Of a DNA stretch of 64,000 bases, positions 1 to 8,962 are shown in pieces; the stretch's first letter is position 1; every line of letters begins with the position of its first letter. The notes below the pieces were generated by a model, which worked only from the letters and a program-made list of their open reading frames with translations, did not search any database and was not told the origin of the DNA. The stretch comes from an uncultured bacterium (GTDB lineage Bacteria > Verrucomicrobiota > Kiritimatiellia > PWTM01): contig CAKZPT010000108.1 of assembly GCA_937139365.1 (NCBI GenBank), positions 47,199 through 111,198 of the forward strand, written 5' to 3'. The position numbers were made by a program, and so were the translations under genes.

Positions 1-309
1 GTTGGACCGCTCGTACGCGCGGGGATTGGTCAGTGAATAGCGCACCCCCGCCTGGGCGGCCAGATGGCAGACGACGTCGAAGCGGCGGGAGCGGAACAGC
101 CGCTCCACCGGCTCGGCCTCCGCCAAGTCCACCTCCACGCCCACGTACCGCGGGTTCGCCTCCAGCTGCTGGTGCCGGGCCCGTTTCAGGCGAACGGTGT
201 AGTAGTCGTTGAAGTTGTCCGCCCCGACGACCTCGTGGCCGGCGCGGAGGAGCGCGTGCGCGACATGGAAGCCGATGAAGCCCGCCGCGCCGGTGACCAG
301 AACCTTCAT
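1..309 (-). CDS. NAD-dependent sugar-nucleotide epimerase, 3' end beyond the window
   Basis: The minus-strand frame starts at ATG 309 and runs off the left edge, so only about 103 N-terminal residues are present. They begin MKVLVTGAAGFIGFHVAHAL, the Rossmann GxxGxxG dinucleotide-binding motif of extended short-chain dehydrogenases. The DNFNDYY segment and the later HLAAQAGVRYS segment are typical of UDP-glucuronate 4-epimerases, which interconvert UDP-glucuronate and UDP-galacturonate for surface polysaccharide. The Tyr-x3-Lys catalytic pair lies outside the window, so substrate specificity is inferred from the N-terminus only. An 11-base G run (minus strand) lies 19-29 nt upstream of the ATG. 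The HIT gene lies upstream on the same strand. Confidence 0.85.
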   Translation of the reverse strand, partial: MKVLVTGAAGFIGFHVAHALLRAGHEVVGADNFNDYYTVRLKRARHQQLEANPRYVGVEVDLAEAEPVERLFRSRRFDVVCHLAAQAGVRYSLTNPRAYERSN

Positions 310-327
310 GGCGGCAGCTTGCCGGAG

Positions 328-338
328 CCCCCCCCCCC
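328..338. repeat. C11/G11 homopolymer between two genes
   Basis: Eleven consecutive C on the plus strand (G on the minus strand) occupy the 31-bp gap between the stop of the HIT gene and the start of the epimerase gene. The run would sit in the 5' untranslated region or translation-initiation region of the epimerase. Runs of this length are prone to replication slippage and sequencing length error. Confidence 0.8.
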
Positions 339-340
339 TG

Positions 341-832
341 TCAACGGGCCGCGGCAAAGGCCGAGGCCAGCCGCCGCCGCTGGTCCTCGAGGGCCTCGGG
401 GATGACCTTGGTGCTGGCGATGACCGGCATGAAGTTCGAATCGCCGCTCCAGCGTGGGACGACATGCCAGTGCAGGTGGGTGTCCAGCCCGGCGCCCGCG
501 ACACGGCCGAGGTTGAGACCCGCGTTAAATCCGTCCGGCCGCATTTCGGCCCGCAACACGGCGATGGAACGGGACAATAGGGCCATCAATTCCCGACTCT
601 CGTCGTCGCTGAGGTCAGCCGGTTCGGCGATGTGGCGCCGGGGCGCAAGCAGGAGATGGCCATTGTTGTAGGGGTAACGGTTCAGGACGACCATGCAGGT
701 CCGGCTCTTATGCACCACAAGCGAGGTCTGCTCGTCGGCGCCTTCCGCTGCGGCGCGGCACAGAAAGCAGCCGCCGTCCTCCTTGGAGGCGCTGATGTAT
801 TCCATTCGCCAGGGTGCCCAGAGGGTTTCCAT
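341..832 (-). CDS. HIT-family nucleotide hydrolase/transferase
   Basis: The 163-residue product belongs to the histidine-triad family, close to the Ap4A phosphorylase/FHIT branch. The start METLWAPWRMEYI is chosen because this W-A-P-W-R-x-x-Y opening is conserved in the branch; the open frame extends 38 codons further upstream without family similarity. The triad H-L-H-W-H (His119, His121, His123) forms the nucleotide alpha-phosphate site, with the middle histidine as the expected nucleophile. A CxxC near residues 22-25 resembles the zinc-binding cysteines of some relatives. The likely role is hydrolysis of dinucleotide polyphosphates or AMP conjugates in the cytoplasm. The physiological substrate cannot be told from sequence. 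Confidence 0.93.
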   Translation of the reverse strand: METLWAPWRMEYISASKEDGGCFLCRAAAEGADEQTSLVVHKSRTCMVVLNRYPYNNGHLLLAPRRHIAEPADLSDDESRELMALLSRSIAVLRAEMRPDGFNAGLNLGRVAGAGLDTHLHWHVVPRWSGDSNFMPVIASTKVIPEALEDQRRRLASAFAAAR

Positions 833-947
833 CGCCGCAATCCTTTTCCGATCCCATGCCCGCCGCGTCAGCATCCGGCAAACCTGCGGGCCAGGCAAGC
901 CGTTCGCCTGACGTTCGCTCTCCATCCCATTCACCAATGCCAGCACA

Positions 948-1084
948 TGTCAAGTCTTGACAGGCCGCTCGCACGCGGGATGGATAAAACAATGAAATCA
1001 GGGTCGCTATGGGGACAGGCACATTTATTATATTCCTGATCAATGAATTGAGCGTTCGAAGAAGTGGCTGTCCCTTTTTTGTCC
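948..1084. repeat. GGGGACAGGCA-type dispersed element, copy A
   Basis: This lies in the 371-bp divergent gap (833-1203) between the HIT gene and the sulfatase; no gene is seen in that gap. It holds a perfect palindrome TGTCAAGTCTTGACA at 948-962, then GGGGACAGGCAC at 1011-1022, then an imperfect inverted counterpart GGCTGTCCC near 1066-1074 followed by a T run. The intervening DNA is much richer in A+T than its surroundings. The 11-mer GGGGACAGGCA recurs at 39142-39152 and, inverted, at 27913-27923. It resembles the palindromic repeats mobilised by REP-associated tyrosine transposases. On the minus strand the TTGACA could also act as a -35 box for the HIT gene, but no good -10 box follows. 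Confidence 0.6.
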
Positions 1085-1203
1085 TTAAGGTTGATGTCGA
1101 TCTGGTCTTGATACCGACCACCCGGCGAGGGCTCGCGATACGGGGAAGATACGGATAGTATGGCACCGGACCGGAGAACGCCGTCATCCCCGGGAGAACA
1201 CGG

Positions 1204-2692
1204 ATGAAACGTCCCCATTGGACCAGCCTCGCTTTCTACGCCGCGACCGTCCTAGCTGCCACGGCGGGCCCGCGTCCGAATGTCCTGTTCATCCTCACCG
1301 ACGACCAACGGTGGGATGCCCTCGGCCTGGCCGGACATCCTCATCTACGCACGCCGAACATGGACTGGATCGGCCGGGAGGGGGTGTGGTTCAGGAATGC
1401 CTTCTGCGTGACCTCGCTGTGCTCCCCGAGCCGCGCCAGCATCCTCAGCGGGCTGTATCCACACGCCCATGGCGTGGCGGACAATTTCACCGAATACCCG
1501 CCGCAACTCCGGAGCCTTCCCTTGGTCCTACACGAGGTCGGATACGAAACCGCCTACATCGGCAAGTGGCACATGGGGGAGGATAACGACGAGCCGAGGC
1601 CGGGTTTCGACTGGTTCGTCACCCTCAAGGGGCAGGGCAAATACCACGACACCGAGTTCAACTTTCACGGCCGAGAACGCCGCGTCGTCACCGGCTACTA
1701 CACACCGTCGTCACCGACCTGGCCCTGGAGTGGCTGGAACGCGGCCGGAAGGGCAGCCAGCCACGGCTACTGATGATCCGCCACAAGGCCCCGCACAGCT
1801 TTTACGTCCCGGAGCCGAAACATGCGCGCGCTTTCGACCACGTCGCCGTCCCCTACCCCGACAGCGCCTTCGACCTCACCGGCAAGCCCGATTGGATCCG
1901 CGCGCGGATGCCTACTTGGCACGGCATCTACGGTCCGCTGTTCGGTTTTCGGGAACATCTTTTGACCCGTCTCCCGAAGGCGTGCGTGCCTTCGAGGCGA
2001 TGACCCGCGCCTACTGGGCGACGTTGCTGTCGGTGGACGAAAGCGTCGGCCGCCTGTTGGCGTACCTCGAGCGGTGCGGCGAGCTAGACCGTACGATCGT
2101 CGTGTTCATGAGTGACAACGGTCTGCTCGACGGTGAACACGGCATGGTGGACAAACGCACCGCCCACGGGCCCAGCATCCGGATCGTCCAGCTCGTTCGC
2201 TATCCCGGCCTGACGCCGCCGGACCGCCCCCGCGTGGTGGAGGAACAGGTACGCACCGTGGATGTCGCGCCCAGCCTGGTCGAGCTGTGTGGTGCGCTTC
2301 CGCTGACCAACGTCCACGGCCTCTCGTGGGTACGCCTGGTCCGCGAGGGGGACCCCGCCTGGCGGCGCTCGTGGTTCTACACCTACAACTACGAGCGCCA
2401 ATTCCCCTACACCCCCAACGTCCGGGCGGTCCGGACCGACCGCTGGAAATACATCCGCTACCCGCACGGCGATGGCGGCCCCGACCGCCACCCGGACGAG
2501 CTCTACGACCTGCGGGCCGACCCGGACGAACGACGCAACCTGGCCCGAGACGCCGCCCACGCCGGCACCCTGGAACGCATGCGTCACGAGCTGTTGCGCG
2601 CCATGTCCGACGTCGGCCTGACGCCGGAAGCGGATCGCATGCCCCTCGACGCCGGTGTCCGCCGTGAGTTGCCGGACCCAAAGATCCGGTGA
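1204..2692 (+). pseudogene. Secreted sulfatase, interrupted by two frameshifts
   Basis: The gene begins [19 protein letters not shown], a signal peptide. The metal-site residues LFILTDDQR, the formylglycine motif C-S-P-S-R with SGLYPH, and GKWHMG are all present. The C-terminal half carries [25 protein letters not shown] and [15 protein letters not shown], so about 496 codons of a complete alkaline-phosphatase-superfamily sulfatase can be followed. The reading frame moves twice, each time as if one base were missing: near 1702-1707 (after GYYT) and near 1950-1955 (before [10 protein letters not shown]). As sequenced the protein would stop after 189 residues. Polymer sulfate-ester hydrolysis is the family role; the substrate is unknown. 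Either it is a recent pseudogene or there are two sequencing deletions. Confidence 0.85.
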
Positions 2693-2814
2693 TCAAACGG
2701 CCGCCGGCGCGGTTACTTCCCGGCTTGACATTCGAGGGATTCGGCGAAGATCATGGATATTTCCCGGCGACTTCCGAGATCTCCGAAGGTCGGGAAGCGA
2801 CCCGGCTCGATCCC

Positions 2815-4137
2815 ATGGACGATGCGGTTCAGATGGATGTGGTCGTGGTTGGCGGCGGGCCGGCGGGCCTGACCGCCGCCCTCGTCGCCGCCCGGTCGGG
2901 GCGTCAGACCCTCGTCGTCGAGCGCGGCGAGTACTGCGGCTCGAAAAACGTCGGCGGACTGCTCTACAGCACCGTTCTGCGCCGTGTGATGCCGGAGTTT
3001 CCGGCCGACGCGCCGATCGAACGGCCGGTGTCGAAACGCCGGCTGGTGTTTCTGGCCGAGACGGAGCACATCGCGCTGGAATTTGGCGCCGTCGAGTGGT
3101 CGGGGCCCCCGTTCAACCACACCCATGTGGTTCACCGCTCGCAGTTCGACCGGTGGTATTCGCGGCAGGTCGAGGCCGCCGGCGCCAACCTACTGGAGGG
3201 GATGGTCGCGGAGGATCTGATCTACGAGCCGGACGGCGGCCGCCGGCGCGCGGCGGGGGTGCGCCTGCGGGGAGGCGAGGAGTTTCGGGCGCCGGTCGTC
3301 ATCCTCGCCGACGGCGCCAACTGCCTCGTCAGCGAGGCCGCCCGCCTGGCGCTCGGCCTCCGACCGGGGCGGGTCCGCCAGGAATATGCGGTCGGCGTGA
3401 AAGAGATTCTCGGTCTGCCGCGCGCGACGATCGAGGATCGCTTCAATCTCGAGCCCGGCGAGGGGATGGCCGTCGATTTCTTCGGCTCGCCCTTCCGTGG
3501 CCTGATCGGCGGCGGTTTCCTCTACACGGCGAAGGAGTCCCTCCACCTCGGGTTTGCCGCGCGCATCGAGTCGCTGACGACCGCGGGGTTGTCGCCGCAC
3601 GAAGTGATGACGGCGTTCCGGTCGCACCCGGTCGTCCGCCGCCTGATCCAGGGGGCGGAGCTGCTCGAGTATTCGGCGCACATGATCCCCGAGGGGGGCT
3701 ACGACGCGATCGGCGACCTCCACGGGCCCGGCATGATGATCGCCGGCGACGCGGCCGGGCTGGTCAACATGTCGCTGTACAAGGAAGGGACGAACCTCGC
3801 GATGGAATCGGGCGCGCTCGCGGCGGAGACGGCGCTGGAGGCGCTGGCGGCGGGGGATGCCTCGGCGGAGCGGCTGGCGGCCTACCGCCGCCGCCTCGAG
3901 GAGGGCTTCGTCATGGCGGACCTCCGGAAGTATCGGCATGTCCCGGAGGTCCTCCAGGCGGCACCCGACTTGCTCGCCCTCTATCCCCGCAAGGTGGCGC
4001 GTTTGCTCGCGGACCTTTTCACGGTAAGCTCTCGCAGCAAGGCGCAGACGCAGCGCGACGCCTGGCGGGCGTTTTGGCGCGGCCTCCCGAAACTGCGGGC
4101 AGCGCGCGACCTGTTCCGGGCCCGGCGCCTGTTCTGA
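2815..4137 (+). CDS. fixC: FixC-type electron-transfer flavoprotein:quinone oxidoreductase
   Basis: The 440-residue flavoprotein starts at MDDAVQMD, just before the FAD-binding strand VVVVGGGPAG. The open frame reaches back to 2689, but that extension has no family similarity. The motif GSKNVGGLLYS and the C-terminal second dinucleotide segment (GMMIAGDAAGLVNMS, then KEGTNLAMESGALAAE) are typical of FixC and ETF-QO proteins, which pass electrons from ETF to quinone. The separate ferredoxin subunit FixX follows 18 bp downstream, as in bacterial FixABCX rather than the fused eukaryotic enzyme. It is the first gene of fixC-fixX-fixA-fixB and acyl-CoA dehydrogenase. The product is expected at the cytoplasmic face of the membrane. 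Confidence 0.93.
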   Translation: MDDAVQMDVVVVGGGPAGLTAALVAARSGRQTLVVERGEYCGSKNVGGLLYSTVLRRVMPEFPADAPIERPVSKRRLVFLAETEHIALEFGAVEWSGPPFNHTHVVHRSQFDRWYSRQVEAAGANLLEGMVAEDLIYEPDGGRRRAAGVRLRGGEEFRAPVVILADGANCLVSEAARLALGLRPGRVRQEYAVGVKEILGLPRATIEDRFNLEPGEGMAVDFFGSPFRGLIGGGFLYTAKESLHLGFAARIESLTTAGLSPHEVMTAFRSHPVVRRLIQGAELLEYSAHMIPEGGYDAIGDLHGPGMMIAGDAAGLVNMSLYKEGTNLAMESGALAAETALEALAAGDASAERLAAYRRRLEEGFVMADLRKYRHVPEVLQAAPDLLALYPRKVARLLADLFTVSSRSKAQTQRDAWRAFWRGLPKLRAARDLFRARRLF

Positions 4138-4155
4138 GCCGACCGCAGCGGAGCC

Positions 4156-4461
4156 ATGACGATAACACCCAACGACGACCTCTCGCTTCCCGACAAGCTC
4201 TACCGGACGCGGTACGAGCCGGATCCCGCCCACCCGCACGTGCGCGTGGACTCCGCGAAACTCCGCTCGGCCCGCACGCGCAAACTGCTGAAGATCTGCC
4301 CGGCCGAGGTGTACACGAAGGACCCCAACGACCCTCAAAACGTCCAGGCCTCGCACGAGAACTGCCTCGAGTGCGGCACCTGCCGGCAGGCCGCCAGCGA
4401 CGAGGGCGTCGAGTGGAAGCACCCGGACGGCGGAAAGGGCGTCAAGTACCGGTTCGGCTGA
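4156..4461 (+). CDS. fixX: FixX ferredoxin-like subunit of the ETF:quinone oxidoreductase
   Basis: The 101-residue protein carries the ETF-QO iron-sulfur signature: KICPAEVY, then NCLECGTCR. This supplies one cysteine followed by C-x2-C-x2-C for a single [4Fe-4S] cluster. The tail VEWKHPDGGKGVKYRFG is the conserved end of the family, and the length matches stand-alone FixX. It should shuttle electrons between ETF (FixAB) and FixC. It lies 18 bp after fixC and 42 bp before fixA. Confidence 0.93.
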   Translation: MTITPNDDLSLPDKLYRTRYEPDPAHPHVRVDSAKLRSARTRKLLKICPAEVYTKDPNDPQNVQASHENCLECGTCRQAASDEGVEWKHPDGGKGVKYRFG

Positions 4462-4503
4462 GCCGGTCGGCCCGCCAATGAGACCCCAAGGAGCACAACG
4501 GCC

Positions 4504-5283
4504 ATGCCACACACGATCGCGGTCATCGCGCGCGAGGTCTGGGACACGCGCGATCTGACGGGCCAGATCCTCGACGAGGCCGGCGGCCTCCGCCCCGGCG
4601 CGCTGCAGACGCGGTTCGACCCGGAGGACCTCAATGCCCTCGAACTTGCGTTGCGGATCAAGGATGCCCACGGCGCTCGCGTGGTCGCCGTCGGCCTCGG
4701 CGCGCCGCGGCAGGTCGAGGTGCTGCGGGAATGCCTGTACCGCGGCGCCGACGCGGCGGTCACGGCCACGGGCGATCTTGCGGCGGCCGACACGGCCGCC
4801 CACGCGCGCCGGCTGGCAGGGGCGGTCCGCTCGCTGGGCCGCGTGGACCTGCTGCTGGTCGGCACCGCCGTGCCGGACGACGACAATTCCCTGCTCGCCC
4901 GCCACTTGGCCGCCGAACTCGGCTGGCCGGCGGTGAGCTGGGTCGACGCCATCGAGGAGTTGGCCGTCGACCGTGTCGTCGCCCGACGCGCCGTGGAAAT
5001 GGGCTACGAATACGTCGAGACCCCGCTGCCCGCCGTGCTGGCCGTCGGCGTGGCGCTGCTTGAGGACGACCCCCGGGCGCCCCGGCCCGCCAAGGCGATG
5101 CTCAAGCTGAAGATGAAAAAGGCCGAGATCCCGACCGTCCCGGCGACCGACGAGCCGGCCCCGCTGACCCTCCGGGTCCGCCGCGAGGCCGTGCCGCCCC
5201 GCGCGATCGAGACGGCAACCGTAGACCCCGAAAACGAGGCCGCGTTGCGCGCGATGCTCGACGCGGCGCTGAAGGGAGCCTGA
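4504..5283 (+). CDS. fixA: Electron-transfer flavoprotein beta subunit
   Basis: The 259-residue EtfB/FixA protein has the family landmarks RFDPEDLNALELALRIKD, VVAVGLG, AVPDDDNSLLARHLAAELGWP and the recognition-loop-like KAMLKLKMKKAEIP. The last contacts the dehydrogenase partner and helps bind the nucleotide (AMP, or a second FAD in bifurcating forms). It pairs with the alpha subunit starting 4 bp downstream. The beta-alpha order and the fixCX neighbours place it in the FixAB branch. Whether the complex bifurcates electrons cannot be decided by eye. Confidence 0.94.
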   Translation: MPHTIAVIAREVWDTRDLTGQILDEAGGLRPGALQTRFDPEDLNALELALRIKDAHGARVVAVGLGAPRQVEVLRECLYRGADAAVTATGDLAAADTAAHARRLAGAVRSLGRVDLLLVGTAVPDDDNSLLARHLAAELGWPAVSWVDAIEELAVDRVVARRAVEMGYEYVETPLPAVLAVGVALLEDDPRAPRPAKAMLKLKMKKAEIPTVPATDEPAPLTLRVRREAVPPRAIETATVDPENEAALRAMLDAALKGA

Positions 5284-5286
5284 GCC

Positions 5287-6249
5287 ATGCCCCGCGTGTT
5301 CGTGGTGGCCGAACTGAACGACGGAGTGCTCAACGACCTTTCGCTGCAGTGCATCGGCGCGGCGCGCGCGATGGCCGGGGCGGACGGTACGGTGGTGGTG
5401 CTTCTGCCCGGCACCGGCGCCGCCGCCGCGGCCGCCCCGCTGAACGCCCCCGGCGTTGCCGAGGTCCTGGTCGCCGACGACGACCGGCTGGCGGCCTACA
5501 CGACCGAGCCGTACCTCGCCGTGGTGAAGGCCGCGCTCGCCGGCCGGCCAGCCGAGGCCATCCTGCTGCCGGCGACGACCATCGGCAACGACCTCGGCGC
5601 CGCCCTCGCCGCGGCCCTCGGCGCGGCGTGCGTGACGGACGCCGACGGCGTCGGAGCCGAGGAGGGACGGCCCGCCGCGTGGCGGGTCGGCTTCGACCGG
5701 AAGGTGCGCACCGTCTGGGTCGCCGCCGAGGGGCGGCCACTGGTCGCGACGCTTCGCGACGGCGCGGCCGAGGCGCCGGCCGGCTCGGGCACGGCCGCCG
5801 TAGAGGCGCTGTCGCTGGACGGGGCAGTGTCGCAGACCCCCTGCCGCGTCGTCCGCCGCGACGTAGCCAAAAAGACGGTCAACCTGCGCGACGCCAAGGT
5901 CATCGTCGCCGCCGGCGCCGGCGTGGGCGGCCCGGAGGGCCTGGAGCTGATCCGGCGGCTGGCGACGGCGCTCGGCGCCGAACTCGGCGGCACGCGCGCG
6001 GTGGTGGATGCCGGCTGGATGTCCGCCGACCGCCAGATCGGGCAGACCGGGGCGACGGTCCGGCCCGACCTCTACATCGCCTGCGGCATCAGCGGCGCGA
6101 TCCAGCACCGCGTCGGGATGTTGGATTCCCGGACGGTCATCGCGATCAACACGGACCCCAACGCGCCGATCTTCCGGTCGGCCCACTACCGCATCGTCGG
6201 CGACCTCAAAGTGGTGATTCCAAAACTGCTGAAACTGCTGGGCGCCTGA
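5287..6249 (+). CDS. fixB: Electron-transfer flavoprotein alpha subunit
   Basis: The 320-residue EtfA/FixB protein ends in a clear C-terminal FAD domain: GQTGATVRPDLYIACGISG, then QHRVGMLDSRTVIAINTDPNAPIF. An N-terminal ETF domain (residues 1-185) precedes it, with the central linker AKVIVAAGAGVGGPEG. It binds FAD and accepts electrons from the acyl-CoA dehydrogenase encoded 11 bp downstream, passing them to FixCX or to another acceptor. The start ATG 5287 lies 4 bp after the fixA stop, suggesting translational coupling. Confidence 0.94.
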   Translation: MPRVFVVAELNDGVLNDLSLQCIGAARAMAGADGTVVVLLPGTGAAAAAAPLNAPGVAEVLVADDDRLAAYTTEPYLAVVKAALAGRPAEAILLPATTIGNDLGAALAAALGAACVTDADGVGAEEGRPAAWRVGFDRKVRTVWVAAEGRPLVATLRDGAAEAPAGSGTAAVEALSLDGAVSQTPCRVVRRDVAKKTVNLRDAKVIVAAGAGVGGPEGLELIRRLATALGAELGGTRAVVDAGWMSADRQIGQTGATVRPDLYIACGISGAIQHRVGMLDSRTVIAINTDPNAPIFRSAHYRIVGDLKVVIPKLLKLLGA

Positions 6250-6260
6250 GGGAACGGGAC

Positions 6261-7967
6261 ATGGCGAACTACTACACGGACAACAAGGACCTGGCGTTCA
6301 TCGTGGAGCGGGTCGTGGACTGGCCCGCGATCCTGGCGCTGAAGGAGGACTTTGGCTCACCCGACTGCCCGTGGAGCGGGCCGGACGAAGCGAAGGCGAC
6401 GTTCGTTGAAATGCTACGGGACCCGGTCGGCGAGATCGCGGCCAACCGGATCGCGCCGCGCGCCGAGGAGGTGGACGACATCGGCTGCCGGTTCGACGCC
6501 GGCCGTGTGATCTTCCCCGATGCGCTGGAGCGGAACCTGAAGGACCTCCGCGACGCGCAACTGATGGGCATGACCATTCCCCGCCGGTACGGCGGGCTCC
6601 AGTTCCCCGAGACGGTGTACACCGCGGCGATTGAGATCATTTCCCAGGCCGACGCCTCGCTGATGAACTTCTTCGGGCTGCAGGGCGGGATCGCCGAGAC
6701 GATCGCCCAGTTCGCCTCGGAGGAGCTGAAGGAACGCTACCTGCCGCGGATGAGCACCGGCGAGTTCACCGGCGCGATGGCGCTGACCGAGCCGGACGCC
6801 GGCAGCGACCTGGCGGCGGTGCAGACGCGGGCCAAGGACGCCAGCGGCGGCGAGGGCATCGCCGCGCGCCAGGACCCGACGACGGGGCAGTGGACGATCT
6901 CCGGAACGAAACGCTTCATCACGAACGGCTGCGGCGACGTGATCCTGGTGCTGGCGCGCAGCGAGGACCCGGAGAAAAAGGGCGGCGGGAGAGGCCTGAG
7001 CTTCTTTCTCGTCGAGAAGAACCCGCGCGTGCGGGTCCGGCGCATCGAGCACAAGCTGGGCATCCACGGCTCGCCGACGTGCGAGTTGTATTTCGACGAG
7101 TGTCCGGCGTGGCTTATCGGCGCGCGCGGCATGGGGTTGGCGCGCTACACCGCCTGGCTGATGCTGGCCGCCCGGTTGGCGATCGGAGCGCAGGCGCTGG
7201 GCATCGCCCAGGCGGCGCTGGCCGAGGCCGAGGCCTACGCCCGGCAGCGGGAACAGTTCGGCCGGCCGATCCGCGAGATGCCGCAGGTCGCCGCGATGCT
7301 GGCGGACATGCGGATGCTCGCCGAAGCCGCCCGCGCGGTGCTGTACGCCACCAGCGAGATCGTCGACCTCCACCAGGGCGCCGAAGTGCGCGGCCTGAAA
7401 GAGGAGACCCGCCGCTACGGGCGGCTCGCCGAGGCCCTGACCCCGATCGCGAAGTACTACACCACCGAGGCCGCCAACCGCATCTGCTACGACTCCCTCC
7501 AGGTGCACGGCGGCAACGGCTTCATGCAGGAATATCCGATCGAACGCCTTTACCGCGACGTCCGGATCACGAACATCTACGAAGGCACTTCGCAGATCCA
7601 GATCAACTGGGCCATTCCCCGGCTAGTGCGCGGCGACCTTGACGACCTGATGGGCGCGCTCGCGGCCCGCGAATACGCCGACGCCGACCTCGCCCGGCTC
7701 CACCAGGAGGTGTTGAGGTCCTACGAGGTCTACAAGTCCGTCATCGCGTGGCTCCGCGAAAAGGACAACTCCTTCCGCGAGATGACCGGTCCACAAGTGA
7801 TCGACATCTTCGTCGAAATCTACGCGGCCTTTCTACTGCTGCGGCACGCGGAGCTCTGGGATCACAAGCGCGCCGTCGCCGCGCGGTTTATCCGACGTCT
7901 CGGTCCGCGGGTGGCGATGAACCGCGACCTCGTCCTTAACGCCCGGCTCGAAACCCTCGAGGCCTGA
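6261..7967 (+). CDS. Acyl-CoA dehydrogenase, long form
   Basis: The 568-residue flavoenzyme shows FAD/substrate-site motifs MALTEPDAGSDL, SGTKRFITNG, LGIHGSPTCELYFDECPAWLIG, REQFGRPI and QVHGGNGFMQEYPIERLYRDVRI, then the terminal IYEGTSQIQ whose Glu is the usual catalytic base. It is longer than the 380-residue core because of an N-terminal and a C-terminal helical extension, as in DUF-extended AcdA-type enzymes. ATG 6261 is chosen because family similarity starts at MANYYTDNKDLAF; the frame is open far upstream inside fixB but that part is a shadow. It oxidises an acyl-CoA (chain length unknown) and donates electrons to FixAB next door. Confidence 0.93.
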   Translation: MANYYTDNKDLAFIVERVVDWPAILALKEDFGSPDCPWSGPDEAKATFVEMLRDPVGEIAANRIAPRAEEVDDIGCRFDAGRVIFPDALERNLKDLRDAQLMGMTIPRRYGGLQFPETVYTAAIEIISQADASLMNFFGLQGGIAETIAQFASEELKERYLPRMSTGEFTGAMALTEPDAGSDLAAVQTRAKDASGGEGIAARQDPTTGQWTISGTKRFITNGCGDVILVLARSEDPEKKGGGRGLSFFLVEKNPRVRVRRIEHKLGIHGSPTCELYFDECPAWLIGARGMGLARYTAWLMLAARLAIGAQALGIAQAALAEAEAYARQREQFGRPIREMPQVAAMLADMRMLAEAARAVLYATSEIVDLHQGAEVRGLKEETRRYGRLAEALTPIAKYYTTEAANRICYDSLQVHGGNGFMQEYPIERLYRDVRITNIYEGTSQIQINWAIPRLVRGDLDDLMGALAAREYADADLARLHQEVLRSYEVYKSVIAWLREKDNSFREMTGPQVIDIFVEIYAAFLLLRHAELWDHKRAVAARFIRRLGPRVAMNRDLVLNARLETLEA

Positions 7968-8061
7968 GCCCGCGCACAGGAGGCGCGCCGTCGTACCCCG
8001 CGGCGGGCCGGGATGGCGCCGCCGCCGGCGAGGGAGTACGTTGGCGCCGCAGCGCGTCGGC

Positions 8062-8623
8062 ATGAACGGGATCCTCCTCCTGTTCGGCGCCGCCCTCGCC
8101 GTTCAGACCCTCGGCAGCGAGGGACGGCCCCTGCCCATCCGCGCCCGCTGGAGTGGCGTGGTCGCAGATGATTCGCGGTGGGACGGCCCCTTTCCCCGGC
8201 GACGATGAGGCCGGTCGCGCAACGGGGGTGCCGTGCCGTGAGATCGCGGTGGTCCCGCTCCCGCCATCCGACGCCCCCGGGGACGGTTGGCGGCACCCCG
8301 TCCTGATCAAATCCCGCGACAAGGCCGCCCGCGGGCTCGGCCCGGAGGCCGCCGCCGCGCTGGATGGACGACTGGAGTGGGGACGCGAACGCCTCCTAAT
8401 GGTTCGATGGAGCGGCTCTGACGCGGACCGCCTCGAGTTCGCCGTGGCCGAATCTCGCCCCGACCAGGTCGTTTTTCACTTCCGCCCCGAGCGAACGCGG
8501 AACCGCGTCGTCCCCGTCCGTTTCTTCGCCATCCGCGCCAACGTTCGATGGGTCGTCCGCCCGCCCACCCCGACGGCCATCTCGCCGCCGCAGGATGCGG
8601 CCGTCGCCCCCCATTTTCCTTGA
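8062..8623 (+). pseudogene. Small secreted protein of unknown function, probably frameshifted
   Basis: ATG 8062 opens a signal peptide (MNGILLLFGAALAVQTLG) followed by RWSGVVADDSRWDG, but that frame ends at 8206. The adjacent frame continues with LIKSRDKAARGLG, GRERLLMVRWSGSDADRL and NRVVPVRFFAIRANVRWVV up to 8623, and by itself starts only at a GTG inside the signal-peptide gene. Joining the two (one extra base around the C4 run near 8195) gives about 187 residues of a plausible exported protein. The body is faintly like small domains that follow GVV-type protease-complex proteins, but I do not recognise it securely. It follows the acyl-CoA dehydrogenase by 94 bp. Confidence 0.5.
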
Positions 8624-8784
8624 CCGGCCGCCGGCAGAGGAGCGGACCCGGAGGACTTGAACATCGCCCTGGACCGACTAAAAAAATATGTAGATCGGGG
8701 CGTCGGCCGGGCCGAAGGCGGCCTTCCCCATCGCCGGCCCAGGCGTCGCCGTCCCAACAGCACCTTGTGCGGAGGTGAACGACG

Positions 8785-8949
8785 ATGGCGCAGTACGACT
8801 ACAAGTGCGGAAAGTGCGGCAAGGGGTTCACGGTCACCATGGCCATGTCGGAGTACGACCGGAAGAAGGTCAAGTGTCCGAAGTGCGACAGCACCGCGGT
8901 GGCGCGCGTGTTCTCCAGCATCAACGTTCAAACCTCGAAAAAGAGCTGA
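8785..8949 (+). CDS. FmdB-family zinc-ribbon protein
   Basis: A 54-residue protein with paired cysteines in the FmdB pattern: YKCGKCGKGF near the start and VKCPKCDSTAVARVFSSI in the middle, enough for one zinc ribbon. The start is supported by GGAGGTG 7-13 nt upstream. FmdB-type proteins are widespread putative regulators of unknown mechanism. It is monocistronic here, between a broken secreted gene and the convergent glycosidase. Confidence 0.85.
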   Translation: MAQYDYKCGKCGKGFTVTMAMSEYDRKKVKCPKCDSTAVARVFSSINVQTSKKS

Positions 8950-8962
8950 GCGCCCAGCCGTC

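Noticed and set aside
3190..6186. Very long minus-strand open frame (998 codons) opposite the fix genes
   Set aside because: It is antisense to well-recognised fixC, fixX, fixA and fixB, is Arg/Gly/Ala/His-rich, and has no family similarity; it is a GC-bias shadow.
5349..6260. A 300-residue N-terminal extension of the acyl-CoA dehydrogenase
   Set aside because: The region is fixB in another frame and the extension is Arg/Gly-rich low complexity; similarity begins at MANYYTDN (6261).
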